Below, piece by piece: positions 23,460-32,220 of a stretch of DNA of 55,919 bases. This DNA is from Candidatus Tectimicrobiota bacterium (GTDB lineage: Bacteria; JACPUC01): assembly GCA_016192455.1 (NCBI GenBank), contig JACPUC010000026.1, forward strand, positions 142,902-198,820, read 5' to 3'. The position numbers and the translations under genes were made by a program. Each line of letters begins with the position of its first letter. Position 1 is the stretch's first letter. The notes beneath the pieces are model-generated. The model ran no database searches, was not told the origin of the DNA, and saw only the letters and a list, made by a program, of their open reading frames with translations.

Positions 23460-24752
23460 CTAGCCGGCGGCCGGCGCCAGCGCGGGCTCGGCGGCCTGCT
23501 CGCGGATGCAGAAGCTGACGGCTGCGGCGGCCAGGGCTACGAAGCCGGCGATGAGAAACGCCACGTCATACCTGCCAAGCGAGTCGTAAATCACGCCGCC
23601 GAAGAAACCGCCGAGAGCGGCGCCAAGTTGATGGATGAAGGTGATGCCGCCGAAGATCGCGCCGCTGTGCCGCAGCCCGAAGGCACGATGGGCGATGGCC
23701 GTGGTGAGCGGCACGGTGGCGAGCAAGCCGAAGCCGGCCACCACGCAGAAAAGAAAGATGGCGACGAGGCTCTGGGCGTAGACCAGGTAGAGCAGCGCCA
23801 GGCCACGCACGAGGTAGCTGACGCCAAGGGGCCGCGAGCAGCCGACGCGGTCCGAGATCGCACCCATGGAGATATTGCCGACGATGTTGGCCGCCCCCAG
23901 CAGGGAGAGGGCCTGGGCGCCAAGGCTGCTGGCGTACCCCTGATCCGTTACGAAGGCAGCGAGATGCGTGATGATGAACATCCAGGTGAAGCCGCAGGCG
24001 AACTGCCCGGACGAGAGGAGCCAGAAGAGCGGCGTCCGGGCGGCCGCCGTGGCGGTATAGGAAACCCCCTCGCCCACCTCCGCCGGGGCCGTCCGCCGCG
24101 GCGTGGCGGCGCGCCTCCCGGGCTCGACGCGAGGACGGTCCTGGATCGGGGCCCTCGACTGCCGCTGCGGCGGCGGATCAACGAGGACGAAGAGCGCCAG
24201 CGGAATGGCGATCAGGCCCAGGACGATTCCCTGGCCGACATACGTCGCGCTCCACCCCCAACTGACGATGCCGAGGTTGAGGACGGGGAACCAGAGGAAC
24301 GTGCCTAAAGAGGATCCCGCTGAGCTCACGCTCAGGGCCAGCCCCCGGCGCTCGTCAAAGAAGCGCCCCAGGAGGGTGAAGTGGGTCACGAACGAGGAGC
24401 AGCCCGAGCCGATCCCGACGCCGATCCCGTAGTAGAGGTAGAGCTGCCAGAGGCGTGTGACGGTTCCCAGGAGAAGACCCGAAAGCGCCATCACCACCAC
24501 CCCGAAGAGGATGACGCGGCGGGGCCCCACGCGGTCGGCCAGCCGGCCGACCAGGGGCAGGCTGATGCCGTAGACGAGCATGTTGATCGAGACCGCCAGG
24601 GAGATCGTCGAGCGGCTCCAGGGGAAGTCGCTTTGCAGGGGTTTGAGGAAGAGCCCAAAGGACGTCCACGTTCCCGCCCCGAAGAAGAGAATGAAGAACG
24701 AGCCGCCGACGAGCAGCCATCGCAAGCGCTGGTCCATGGTGCCACTCTGCAT
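23460..24752 (-). CDS. MFS transporter, oxalate/formate antiporter or monocarboxylate carrier type
   Basis: 430 aa, 12 predicted membrane segments with a central Arg/Pro-rich cytoplasmic loop (about 195-230). The A-motif GRLADRVGPRRV lies between TM2 and TM3, and GAISDRVGCSRPLG repeats it in the second half. The N-terminal pattern GTWTSFGLFLKPLQSDFPWSRSTIS is typical of the OFA/MCT branch that moves organic anions. Start ATG 24752 (MQSGTMDQRLRW) has GGAAG 9 nt upstream; the frame is open much further upstream but a promoter lies at 24886-24914. Divergent from paralog 3 of the large subunit, so it may import the substrate of that enzyme. Confidence 0.9.
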   Translation of the reverse strand: MQSGTMDQRLRWLLVGGSFFILFFGAGTWTSFGLFLKPLQSDFPWSRSTISLAVSINMLVYGISLPLVGRLADRVGPRRVILFGVVVMALSGLLLGTVTRLWQLYLYYGIGVGIGSGCSSFVTHFTLLGRFFDERRGLALSVSSAGSSLGTFLWFPVLNLGIVSWGWSATYVGQGIVLGLIAIPLALFVLVDPPPQRQSRAPIQDRPRVEPGRRAATPRRTAPAEVGEGVSYTATAAARTPLFWLLSSGQFACGFTWMFIITHLAAFVTDQGYASSLGAQALSLLGAANIVGNISMGAISDRVGCSRPLGVSYLVRGLALLYLVYAQSLVAIFLFCVVAGFGLLATVPLTTAIAHRAFGLRHSGAIFGGITFIHQLGAALGGFFGGVIYDSLGRYDVAFLIAGFVALAAAAVSFCIREQAAEPALAPAAG

Positions 24753-24885
24753 CGGTGCAACTTCCGGGCGCGGAGCCGCGGCGAGACAAAGCCCGCCTTC
24801 GTCGCAACCCCGATCCGCGGCGCGGAGGAGGCGGCACGGCCCAGCTCGCCACGCTGGCCGACTGGCTGTCGTGCGCGTTTCGTGC

Positions 24886-24914
24886 ATCGTAGTGAAGCGC
24901 CGGAACTCTGTCAA
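24886..24914 (-). promoter_or_regulatory. Sigma70-type promoter for the MFS gene
   Basis: Minus strand TTGACA (24914-24909), 17-nt spacer, TACGAT (24891-24886). Leader about 125 nt. It lies in the 360-nt divergent gap 24753-25112. Confidence 0.6.
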
Positions 24915-24980
24915 TATCCGCGGCGGAGCTTGCGCCGCGAAGCCGGGTTCGGTAGGCGATGCCGCCGGCGGCATTCCTCC

Positions 24981-25009
24981 TTGTCGAATCGGCTGAGATG
25001 GCGTACATT
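24981..25009 (+). promoter_or_regulatory. Sigma70-type promoter for large-subunit paralog 3
   Basis: TTGTCG (24981-24986), 17-nt spacer, TACATT (25004-25009), about 100 nt before the ATG at 25113. The divergent MFS promoter is 70 nt away, so one regulator could serve both. Confidence 0.5.
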
Positions 25010-25112
25010 GGCCTGCACATTTCCTCAGGGTTCCCGTCGGCGTCAGGTCTGCGACGGCCGCGGTGCAGCTCGCTGCCGCCCTGGGTCGGAGGTCGCGAGA
25101 AGGATTGCCGGC

Positions 25113-27554
25113 ATGGCTACGCTTGAAGACCGCGCGGCGACGATGCAGTGGATCGGACAGAGTATCAAGCGCGTCGAAGATTCTCGTCTGTTGACCGGCA
25201 AGGGGAGCTACGTCGATGACCTGCGCATCCCGAACCTGCACCATGCGGCCATCCTGCGCAGCCCGCACGGGCACGCGCGCATCCTCGGCATCAGCAGTGC
25301 GGAGGCCCTGAAGCAGCCCGGCGTCGTGGCGGTGCTCACCGGCGAGGACGTCGCCGCCATGGCGCGGCCGTTCCCCACCGGCGTCGCCACCGAGGTCCAC
25401 TACTACCCCCTGGCGGTGGGCTCGGCCCGCTTCGTGGGCGAGCCGGTGGCGGTGGTGGTGGCCCGCACGCGCTATGAAGCGGAAGATGCGCTCGACTCCA
25501 TCGAGGTGGACTACGAGCCGCTGCCGGTCGTCACCGACCCCGAGGAGGCCACCGGCGAGTCGGCCCCCCTCCTGCACGACTACGCCGGTACGAACATCGC
25601 CAACCACCGCCTCCTGACGTACGGCGATCTGGAGCAAGCCTTCAGCCAGGCCGACCAGGTGGTGCGGGAGCGCTTCGTCTTCCCGAAATACGCCTCCACG
25701 CCGATGGAGACCTACGCCGTCGCGGCGCACCACAACCCCATCGACGGCACCTTCACCGTGTGGTCGAACTTCCATGGGCCGTTCATCATGCACCCCGTGG
25801 TGGCCAAGGCCCTGAAGGTTCCGGAGACCAAGCTGCGCTTCATCGTGCCGCCCGACATCGGAGGCGCCTTCGGCATCAAGGTGAGCATCTACCCCTACAT
25901 CGCTCTGCTGGCGCTGGCCGCGAAGAAAGCCGGCGTGGCGGTGAAGTGGATCGAGGACCGCCGCGAGCACCTGCTCGCCAGCTCCAGCGGCGCCGACCGC
26001 GTCTCCTACCTGGAGGCGGCGGTAAAGCAGGACGGGACCATCCTCGGGATGCGCGGGCGCATCTACGACAACGTCGGCGGCTACCTGCGCACGCCCGAGC
26101 CGGGCTGCCTCTACCGCCCCACCGGCAACTTCGTCGGCGCCTACAACTTCAAGAACCTGCAGCTCGACAACTACGCCGTGATGACGAATAAGTCGCTCAC
26201 CGGGCCGAACCGCGGCTACGGCTGCCAGCAGCTCTACTTCGGGCTGGAGCGCCTGATCGACCGCGTGGCGCGCACCCTGAAGCGCGACCCCGTGGAGGTG
26301 CGCATGCGGAACTTCATCCGCCCGGAGGAGTTCCCGTACACCACCCCCACCGGCGGCATCTACGACAGCGGCGACTACCCGGCCGCCATGCGGAAGGCGG
26401 TGGAGCTGGCGCGCTACGAGGAGCTGAAGAAGGAGCGCCAGGCGGCCCGCCGCGCCGGGCGGCTCTTTGGCATCGGCGTGGCCACCGCCGTCGATCCCTC
26501 CGTCACCAACATGGCCTACATCACCCTAGCGCTGGAGCCGGAGGTGCGCGCCCGCAAAGGATTCCTCTCGAAATCGGGATCGAGCGAATCGGCGACGATC
26601 AAGATCGACCCTCTCGGCAAGGTGAACATCACCCTCAGCACCACGCCGCAGGGGCAGGGGCATGAGACGGTGGTGGGGCAGATCGTGGCGGACGAGCTGG
26701 GGGTCTCCTTCGAGGACGTGCGCGTGACGACCCAGATGGATACCTTCACGAACCTCTGGTCGATCACCTCGGGCGCCTACTCGAGCCGCTTCGCCGCCGC
26801 CGGCGCCAGCGCCTTCGCGCTGTCGGCGCGCAAGCTGAAGGAGAAGGTGAAGGAGATCGCCGCCCACCTCCTGGAAGCCCACGGCGCCGATCTCGAAATC
26901 GAGAACGGCACCATCCGGGTCGTCGGCAGTCCCGAGAAGAGCATGCCGGTCAAGCAGGTCGCCGGCATCGTCCATTGGAGCCCGCACCTGCTGCCGCGCG
27001 GCCTGGAACCGAACCTCACCGCCACCGCCACCTTCAACTTCCCGAACGCCACGGCGCCGGACCAGCAGGACCGCGTCGATTCCTCCAACACCTACGGCTT
27101 CATCGCCGAGATCGTGGCGGTGGAAATCGATCCGGAAACCTGCGAGGTGAAGATCGTGCGCTACGCCTCGGTGCACGACGCCGGGCGCATCCTCAACCCC
27201 CTCATCGTGGAGGGGCAGATCATCGGCAGCATCGTGCACGGCATCGGCGGGGCGCTCTACGAAGAGCTGGCCTACGACGACAACGCCCAGCTCATGGCGG
27301 CCACCTTCATGGATTACCTCTGTCCCACGGTGGACGAGGTGCCGAAGTTCGACCTCGACCACCTCGAGTCGCCCTCCCCCTTCTCGATCCTCGGCGCCAA
27401 GGGCTGCGGCGAGAGCAGCTCGATGGTCGCCCCGGCGGTGATCGCCAACGCGGTGGAGGACGCCCTTTGGCACCGCGGCGTGCGCATCACCACGCTGCCG
27501 CTGTCGCCCAACCGCGTCTGGCACTTGTTACAGGCCGCCAGGCGACAGGGGTAG
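25113..27554 (+). CDS. Molybdenum hydroxylase large subunit, stand-alone (CoxL-like paralog 3)
   Basis: 813 aa, very close in sequence to paralog 1 (same GQSIKRVEDSRLLTGKG start, PPDIGGAFGIK, loop GPNRGYGCQQ and end GAKGCGESSSM). No medium or small subunit gene is next to it; the nearest are the operons at 5318 and 21899. It must borrow subunits or act with a distant pair. ATG 25113 has AAGGA 9 nt upstream; the frame is open from 24381 but that part is antisense to the MFS gene. The nitrilase-type gene starts 147 nt downstream and may be co-transcribed. Substrate probably related to that of paralog 1. Confidence 0.92.
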   Translation: MATLEDRAATMQWIGQSIKRVEDSRLLTGKGSYVDDLRIPNLHHAAILRSPHGHARILGISSAEALKQPGVVAVLTGEDVAAMARPFPTGVATEVHYYPLAVGSARFVGEPVAVVVARTRYEAEDALDSIEVDYEPLPVVTDPEEATGESAPLLHDYAGTNIANHRLLTYGDLEQAFSQADQVVRERFVFPKYASTPMETYAVAAHHNPIDGTFTVWSNFHGPFIMHPVVAKALKVPETKLRFIVPPDIGGAFGIKVSIYPYIALLALAAKKAGVAVKWIEDRREHLLASSSGADRVSYLEAAVKQDGTILGMRGRIYDNVGGYLRTPEPGCLYRPTGNFVGAYNFKNLQLDNYAVMTNKSLTGPNRGYGCQQLYFGLERLIDRVARTLKRDPVEVRMRNFIRPEEFPYTTPTGGIYDSGDYPAAMRKAVELARYEELKKERQAARRAGRLFGIGVATAVDPSVTNMAYITLALEPEVRARKGFLSKSGSSESATIKIDPLGKVNITLSTTPQGQGHETVVGQIVADELGVSFEDVRVTTQMDTFTNLWSITSGAYSSRFAAAGASAFALSARKLKEKVKEIAAHLLEAHGADLEIENGTIRVVGSPEKSMPVKQVAGIVHWSPHLLPRGLEPNLTATATFNFPNATAPDQQDRVDSSNTYGFIAEIVAVEIDPETCEVKIVRYASVHDAGRILNPLIVEGQIIGSIVHGIGGALYEELAYDDNAQLMAATFMDYLCPTVDEVPKFDLDHLESPSPFSILGAKGCGESSSMVAPAVIANAVEDALWHRGVRITTLPLSPNRVWHLLQAARRQG

Positions 27555-27701
27555 CAGCTTGATCCGCTTCCACGCAGCGTTGCGCCCCCAGCCGCGCGGC
27601 GGCGCGCCTGCGAGATGCCCGTGACCATGTCCGCCCACCCAGGAGCCTGATCACCACGACACGTTGAGCCGCCGGAACATCAGCTCAGAGAGGAGAACGC
27701 G

Positions 27702-28760
27702 ATGATCGGACAGTACACCGCGCTGGCCATCCAATCGAATATCCCCGTGGCGCGCAGCCGGGAAGAATTCCCTGATCACATCAAGCATCTTGGAAAGATT
27801 CTCGACTCGGCCGTCAACACCCTGAACATCGAGTTCCCGGTGCGCTTGGCGGTGTTTCCGGAGGCCTCGTTCCAGGGATTTCGCGACGAGTACATCGATC
27901 AGGATCATGTGGACTATGTGAACCGCATGGCCATCGACATCCCCGGCCCCGAAACCGATCTCTTCGGCCAGAAGGCGAAGCAGTACAACACTTACATCGT
28001 GGCCACCGCCAAGGCGAAGCACCCGAAGTTCCCGAACCGCTTCTTCAACGTCGCCTTCATCGTCTCCCCCGAGGGCGAGGTGGTGCATCAGCACTACAAG
28101 TGCCAGCTCTGGGTGAAGGAGCACTCGACGACGCCGCACGACGTCTACGACAAGTGGGTGGAGCTGTACGGCGACGGCCTCGATGCCTTCTTCCCGGTGG
28201 CGAAGCTGCCCATCGGCAACATCGGCACCACGATCTGCATGGAGGGGAGCTTCCCGGAGCCGTACCGCGCCCTGGCGATGAACGGCGCCGAGATCATCAC
28301 CCGTGTCGCCTACCCCGAGCCGTGGGTTTCCCAGGGGCAGTGGGAGGTGCAGAACCGCGCCCGCGCCCTGGATAACACCTGCTACGTCGTCTCCCCGAAC
28401 CACGGCACGATGCTGCGGCGCCACGGCCGGGCTGACCAGATCGGCGGCGGCAACGGCGGGCAGACGATGATCGTGGACTATCGCGGCGTCGTCACGGCAA
28501 AGGTGAGCTACGCCACCGAGTCCTTCATCGGCGCCTCCATCAACCTCGCGGCCCTGCGCGAGCATCGCGCCAGGGCCAAGTTCTGCAACTTCCTGCCCTA
28601 CCTGAAGACGGAGATCTACCAGAAGGTTTACGAGCGTCCCATCTGGCCGAAGAACCTGGCGGCCCAGGAGCCGCCGGGGAAGCACGCCGAGGTGGAAGGC
28701 ATTTTCATGGACACCGTCACCGATCTGCAGAAGCGCGGCTGCTTCTTCAGCCCGGCGTAG
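27702..28760 (+). CDS. Nitrilase-superfamily carbon-nitrogen hydrolase, paralog 1
   Basis: 352 aa. Catalytic triad E54 (FPEASFQGF), K133 (HYKCQLW) and C179 (TICMEGSFPE), with the second Glu of the family in the loop EHSTTPHDVYDKWVELYGDG. The chain is longer than simple amidases and resembles nitrilase / aliphatic-amidase branches that form spirals; it should hydrolyse a nitrile or amide to an acid and ammonia. It follows a molybdenum hydroxylase and precedes a ring-cleavage dioxygenase, so it may handle a nitrogen-bearing intermediate. ATG 27702 with GAGGAGAA upstream. Ends at a strong hairpin. Confidence 0.88.
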   Translation: MIGQYTALAIQSNIPVARSREEFPDHIKHLGKILDSAVNTLNIEFPVRLAVFPEASFQGFRDEYIDQDHVDYVNRMAIDIPGPETDLFGQKAKQYNTYIVATAKAKHPKFPNRFFNVAFIVSPEGEVVHQHYKCQLWVKEHSTTPHDVYDKWVELYGDGLDAFFPVAKLPIGNIGTTICMEGSFPEPYRALAMNGAEIITRVAYPEPWVSQGQWEVQNRARALDNTCYVVSPNHGTMLRRHGRADQIGGGNGGQTMIVDYRGVVTAKVSYATESFIGASINLAALREHRARAKFCNFLPYLKTEIYQKVYERPIWPKNLAAQEPPGKHAEVEGIFMDTVTDLQKRGCFFSPA

Positions 28761-28810
28761 TGCTGCGTGCTGATCCCCGCCGGGGGCCGTGTTCGCCCGC
28801 CATGAAACCC

Positions 28811-28843
28811 AGCAGCGCCGGAGAAAACATCTCCGGCGCTGCT
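28811..28843 (+). terminator. Strong hairpin after nitrilase paralog 1
   Basis: Perfect 14-bp stem AGCAGCGCCGGAGA / TCTCCGGCGCTGCT with loop AAACA, 50 nt past the stop. Only two T residues near the 3' side, so it is not a textbook intrinsic terminator. The rest of the gap 28761-29175 holds only the palindrome and promoter listed next. Confidence 0.65.
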
Positions 28844-29039
28844 TGTCGGCCGACCAAGCCCCGCCCCGCTGCATCCTCTTTCAGCCCTCTGGGGGCCCGA
28901 TTCTGAACGGCCCTCGCTCCAGCAGCCGCAACCGGCGGTCAGACGGCTCGCTCCAGCTCATCCGCCGGGCGGCAGCGCGCCGCATTGCGCAGCGACCCTG
29001 GCGCCCTGGCAGCCGCTCCCGACCTCGGCCAGAAGCAAT

Positions 29040-29052
29040 TTCACAGTGTGAA
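29040..29052. promoter_or_regulatory. Palindrome upstream of the dioxygenase promoter
   Basis: TTCACA-G-TGTGAA, a 13-nt palindrome centred about 44 nt upstream of the -10 at 29090. The placement fits an activator site, but no regulator gene is nearby. Confidence 0.35.
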
Positions 29053-29086
29053 TTGAAACAACTCCTACCCACCATTCCCGGGGCTG

Positions 29087-29095
29087 TGATATAAA
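29087..29095 (+). promoter_or_regulatory. Extended -10 promoter for the LigA-like gene cluster
   Basis: TG-A-TATAAA (29087-29095) with no good -35, consistent with an extended -10 promoter that needs an activator. About 80 nt before the first start. Confidence 0.5.
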
Positions 29096-29175
29096 GATGG
29101 GCGGGGAGTGATGCCGCGCGCGCCCAAGCGCAAGCCGCGAAGCTCCCCTTCAGCACGTGCCCGAGCAGGAGGGCG

Positions 29176-29499
29176 ATGGAGGAGATCATGGGAATCGACA
29201 ACACCGATCGCACGCTGGCATCCAACCGGCTGGTCTTCGAGGTGCGGCGCGATATGGCCGCGTACCGTCGTTTCAGAGAGAACTTCGAGCTGGTCATGGG
29301 AGAGTATGGCCTCACGGAGGAAGAGAAAGAGGCTTGGCGCACCTTGGACCTCAAGAAGCTCGGCGACCTTGGGGTGCACCCGTACTTCCTGCCGCAGATC
29401 AGCCGTCTATTCCATGGAGGTGGTTACAACCACAATCGCAGCGAGGCATGCAAAGCCTATGCGGCGTCGGTGCTTGCCGGGCCCGCCGGCGACCAGTAG
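29176..29499 (+). CDS. LigA-like extradiol dioxygenase small (alpha) subunit
   Basis: 107 aa (103 if the ATG at 29188 is used, which has GGAGG 5 nt upstream). The all-helical pattern with YGLTEEEKEAWRTLDLKKLGDLGVHPYFLPQIS matches the protocatechuate 4,5-dioxygenase alpha-chain family, whose members cap the active site of the LigB-type partner. The LigB-like gene follows after 48 nt. Expected to act only in complex with that subunit. Ring substrate unknown. Confidence 0.8.
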   Translation: MEEIMGIDNTDRTLASNRLVFEVRRDMAAYRRFRENFELVMGEYGLTEEEKEAWRTLDLKKLGDLGVHPYFLPQISRLFHGGGYNHNRSEACKAYAASVLAGPAGDQ

Positions 29500-29547
29500 G
29501 AGAACGAAAGGACGACCACGGCGACAACCGTGAGGAAGGAGGGAGTG

Positions 29548-30390
29548 ATGGGCGAGATCGTCCTCACCATCGCGCTGGCGCACGCTCCCGGCCTGACGGG
29601 CTGGCTGGACCAGGCGCCGCAAGACCAGCAGCAACGGCTGCGCGACGGCTACCAGGAGATGGGGCGGATTGTCCGCGCCGCCAAGCCCGATACCATCATC
29701 GGCCTTGCCAACGACCATATCCTGAACTTCCAGTTCGACAACCCGCCCAACTTCTGCATCGGCACCGCCGACATCTGGCACGGCCCGGCCCCTTGGTTCA
29801 AGGACTGGCTCAACGTCCCCGATTACACGGTGAAGGGGAATCGCGACCTCGCCCATACCCTGGTGCGCGAGGGAGACCGGGCCGGGGTTCGCTTCGCCTA
29901 CTCCGACTCGCTCCTCTTCGATGATAACTGGTCGGTGCCGCTCTTCTACCTCACCCCCGACCACGATGTGCCGCTCGTGCCCATCCACATGAACTGCATC
30001 CTGCCGCCCCTGCCCACCCCGGCGGAATGTTTTCGCGTCGGCGAGGTGATCGCCGAGATCGTGCGCACCCGTCGGCCGGCACGCGAGCGCATCATCCTCA
30101 TGGCGACCGGGGGTCTCTCCCACGATCCGGGTGGGCCGGCTTACTTCAATGTTGATGAAGCGTTCGACCGCTGGTTCCTCAGCCTGCTCGAGGAGGGGAA
30201 CCCCCAGCGTGTCCTCAAGGAAGCGACGATCGAGCGCATGAAGCAGGCGGGCGACGGCGGCACCAGCGAGCTCCTCGCCTGGATCGCGGCGATGGGGGCC
30301 GTCGGCGGGCGACGCGCCAGAACCATCTGCTACGAGCCGGCCGTGGAGCTGCGCTGCGGCATGGGTGGCGTCGTCTGGGAGATGGCGTAG
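29548..30390 (+). CDS. LigB-like class III extradiol dioxygenase catalytic subunit
   Basis: 280 aa Fe(II) ring-cleavage enzyme. By comparison with LigAB, iron ligands are H12 (ALAHAPG), H57 (LANDHILNF) and E241 (GTSELLAW), with catalytic H192 in GGLSHDPGGPA. All are present, so it should be active. ATG 29548 has GGAGG 6 nt upstream; the GTG at 29530 is not needed. Together with the LigA-like chain it should open a catecholic or aminophenolic ring with O2. Its neighbours are a nitrilase and two isochorismatase-fold amidases, pointing to a nitrogen-containing ring or product. Gallate, protocatechuate or an aminophenol are possible substrates; none is proven. Confidence 0.87.
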   Translation: MGEIVLTIALAHAPGLTGWLDQAPQDQQQRLRDGYQEMGRIVRAAKPDTIIGLANDHILNFQFDNPPNFCIGTADIWHGPAPWFKDWLNVPDYTVKGNRDLAHTLVREGDRAGVRFAYSDSLLFDDNWSVPLFYLTPDHDVPLVPIHMNCILPPLPTPAECFRVGEVIAEIVRTRRPARERIILMATGGLSHDPGGPAYFNVDEAFDRWFLSLLEEGNPQRVLKEATIERMKQAGDGGTSELLAWIAAMGAVGGRRARTICYEPAVELRCGMGGVVWEMA

Positions 30391-30510
30391 GCGCGCAACC
30401 GCGCGGCTGGTGCGAAGCCCCGCCACCAGCCGCCGATGCATCCACGGGCGGGCTGCGCCCTGGCGACCTGCGTCAGGTCGGTCTGGCGGATCGGCCCGTT
30501 GGGAGGTACC

Positions 30511-31143
30511 ATGCGTAACGTGCTTCCTGATCTGGCGGCAAGAGTTGACCCCAAGCACACCGCCCTGGTCGTCATCGACATGCAGAACGACTTCTGCGCT
30601 CCAGAGGGATACATCGACAAGCTCGGCCTCGACGTCTCGCGCTGCCAACAGGTTGCCGCGCCGCTGACCGACCTCGTCGAGACGGCGCGCCGAGCCGATG
30701 TGCCGGTGATCTGGGTGCAGGCCATCTACGACGAGGTCTACCTCGCCGCCCCCATGCTCGCCAAGCGCCAGGAGATGGGGGCGCGTTTCGGCTGCTGCGA
30801 GACGGGCTCCTGGGGGGCTGAATTCTTCGGCGTCAAACCGCTGCCCGGCGAGTTCGTGGTGCAGAAGCATCGCTACAGCGCCTTTTCGGGCACCGAACTC
30901 GATAGCCTCCTGCGCGATCACGGCATCAAGACCATCGTCGTCACCGGCGTGCAGACCAACGTCTGCGTCGAGTCCACGCTGCGCGACGGCTTCTTCCATG
31001 GCTACTACATCGCCGTGCCGCGCGACTGCGTCGCCTCGCACTCGCCGGAGCTGCACGACGCCACCCTGAAGAACGTCGATCTCTGCTTCGGCAACGTGAC
31101 GAGCGGCGCCGAGCTGCGGCGCCTCTGGAGCGGCGCTTCGTAG
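30511..31143 (+). CDS. Isochorismatase-fold cysteine hydrolase, copy 1
   Basis: 210 aa. Catalytic triad D23 (VVIDMQNDFCAP), K119 (VVQKHRYSAF) and C152 (VQTNVCVESTLRDG), as in N-carbamoylsarcosine amidase, maleamate amidohydrolase and ureidoacrylate hydrolase. It should cleave a C-N bond of an amide or carbamoyl compound. The ATG at 30511 with GGGAGG just upstream begins at the family N-terminus. It lies 120 nt after the dioxygenase and is followed by a close paralog. The substrate lid GARFGCCETGSWGAEFFGVKP is shared with the paralog. Confidence 0.88.
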   Translation: MRNVLPDLAARVDPKHTALVVIDMQNDFCAPEGYIDKLGLDVSRCQQVAAPLTDLVETARRADVPVIWVQAIYDEVYLAAPMLAKRQEMGARFGCCETGSWGAEFFGVKPLPGEFVVQKHRYSAFSGTELDSLLRDHGIKTIVVTGVQTNVCVESTLRDGFFHGYYIAVPRDCVASHSPELHDATLKNVDLCFGNVTSGAELRRLWSGAS

Positions 31144-31289
31144 TATCCAGTCATGCCGAAGGGAGTCGAACGGCCGGCGCGGCAGGCGGCGGTGGCGACG
31201 AGTTCACGTGCGGGAGTGCCGACGATTCCAGCCGGAGCGTCGCCGCCAACCTCTTGGTACGCCCAGGAACCAGTGGCAAAGGAGAGCCG

Positions 31290-31922
31290 ATGCGCGAGAT
31301 TCTCACGGAGTTGGCAGAGATCGTGAAGCCGGAGCATACCGCGCTGCTCGTCATCGACATGCAGAATGATTTCTGCGCCCCGGGCGGCTACGTCCAGGCC
31401 GTCATGGGCAAGGACGTGAGCGGCGCGCCGCGACTGGCCGAAATCATCATGGACCTGGTGGAAGCGGCGCGACGGCTGCGCATCCCCCCCATCTGGATTC
31501 AGGCCATCTACGATGATCACTACTTGCAGCCACCCATGATCGCCAAGCGCCTGCCGAGGGGGTCGGAGGTCTTCTGCTGCCGCACCGGCACGTGGGGCGC
31601 CGACTTCTTCGGGGTGAAACCGCTCCCCGGCGAGTTCATCGTGCAGAAGCACCGCTTCAGCGGCTTCAACGGCACGCCGCTCGATAACCTCCTGCGCGAC
31701 CACGGCGTCAAGACCATCGTCACCACCGGCGTGACGACCAACGTCTGCGTCGAGTCCACCCTGCGCGACGGCTTCTTCAATGGCTACTACACGGTCGTGC
31801 CGAGCGACTGCGTGGCGGCGAACTCGCCGGACCTGCACGCCTCCTCGCTGAAGAACATCGAGCTCTTTTTCGGCTACATCAGCACCAGCGCCGAGCTGCA
31901 GGAGCTGTGGGAAAGGGGCTGA
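31290..31922 (+). CDS. Isochorismatase-fold cysteine hydrolase, copy 2
   Basis: 210 aa paralog of copy 1 with triad D23 (LVIDMQNDFCAP), K120 (IVQKHRFSGF) and C153 (VTTNVCVESTLRDG). The two differ mainly at residues 35-60 and in the lid (RGSEVFCCRTGTWGADFFGVKP), which suggests different substrates or a heteromer. ATG 31290 has AAAGGAG about 7 nt upstream. Last plus-strand gene before a convergent thioesterase. Confidence 0.88.
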   Translation: MREILTELAEIVKPEHTALLVIDMQNDFCAPGGYVQAVMGKDVSGAPRLAEIIMDLVEAARRLRIPPIWIQAIYDDHYLQPPMIAKRLPRGSEVFCCRTGTWGADFFGVKPLPGEFIVQKHRFSGFNGTPLDNLLRDHGVKTIVTTGVTTNVCVESTLRDGFFNGYYTVVPSDCVAANSPDLHASSLKNIELFFGYISTSAELQELWERG

Positions 31923-32054
31923 CGGGACATCCCAAAAGTTCAGTGACGAATTCAATGCGCTGGAGGAGGCATCGGCGAGGGGATTTTTTCGGGACCCTGG
32001 CTCCCCCACACCCCCATTCCCCGCGGCTGCGCGGCGGCTCGCCTAGGTAGGGTG

Positions 32055-32111
32055 CGCGAGGGGAGAAGGCCCCCTCGCGGACTTCGGTTTCGGGCGGGGC
32101 AAGCCCCGCCC
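32055..32111. terminator. Two hairpins between convergent genes
   Basis: CGCGAGGGG / CCCCTCGCG (32055-32079, 7-nt loop), then GGGCGGGGC-AA-GCCCCGCCC (32092-32111). The second looks like a dispersed GC-rich repeat unit with flanking CCTACG. They fill the 298-nt gap 31923-32220, which has no gene. Confidence 0.5.
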
Positions 32112-32220
32112 CTACGATCAGCTCCCGCGGAGGGGCGCGAGGGACGAGGGTCCCGGCAAGGGTGCTCTCCCCGAATCAGCACCCCCATCAGACGATGGAA
32201 GGAACATCCGAGAGGCGACC

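Noticed and set aside
24381-25112. Extension of the 25113 large subunit back to 24381
   Set aside because: The upstream part is antisense to the MFS gene, shows no family similarity and lies before the promoter.
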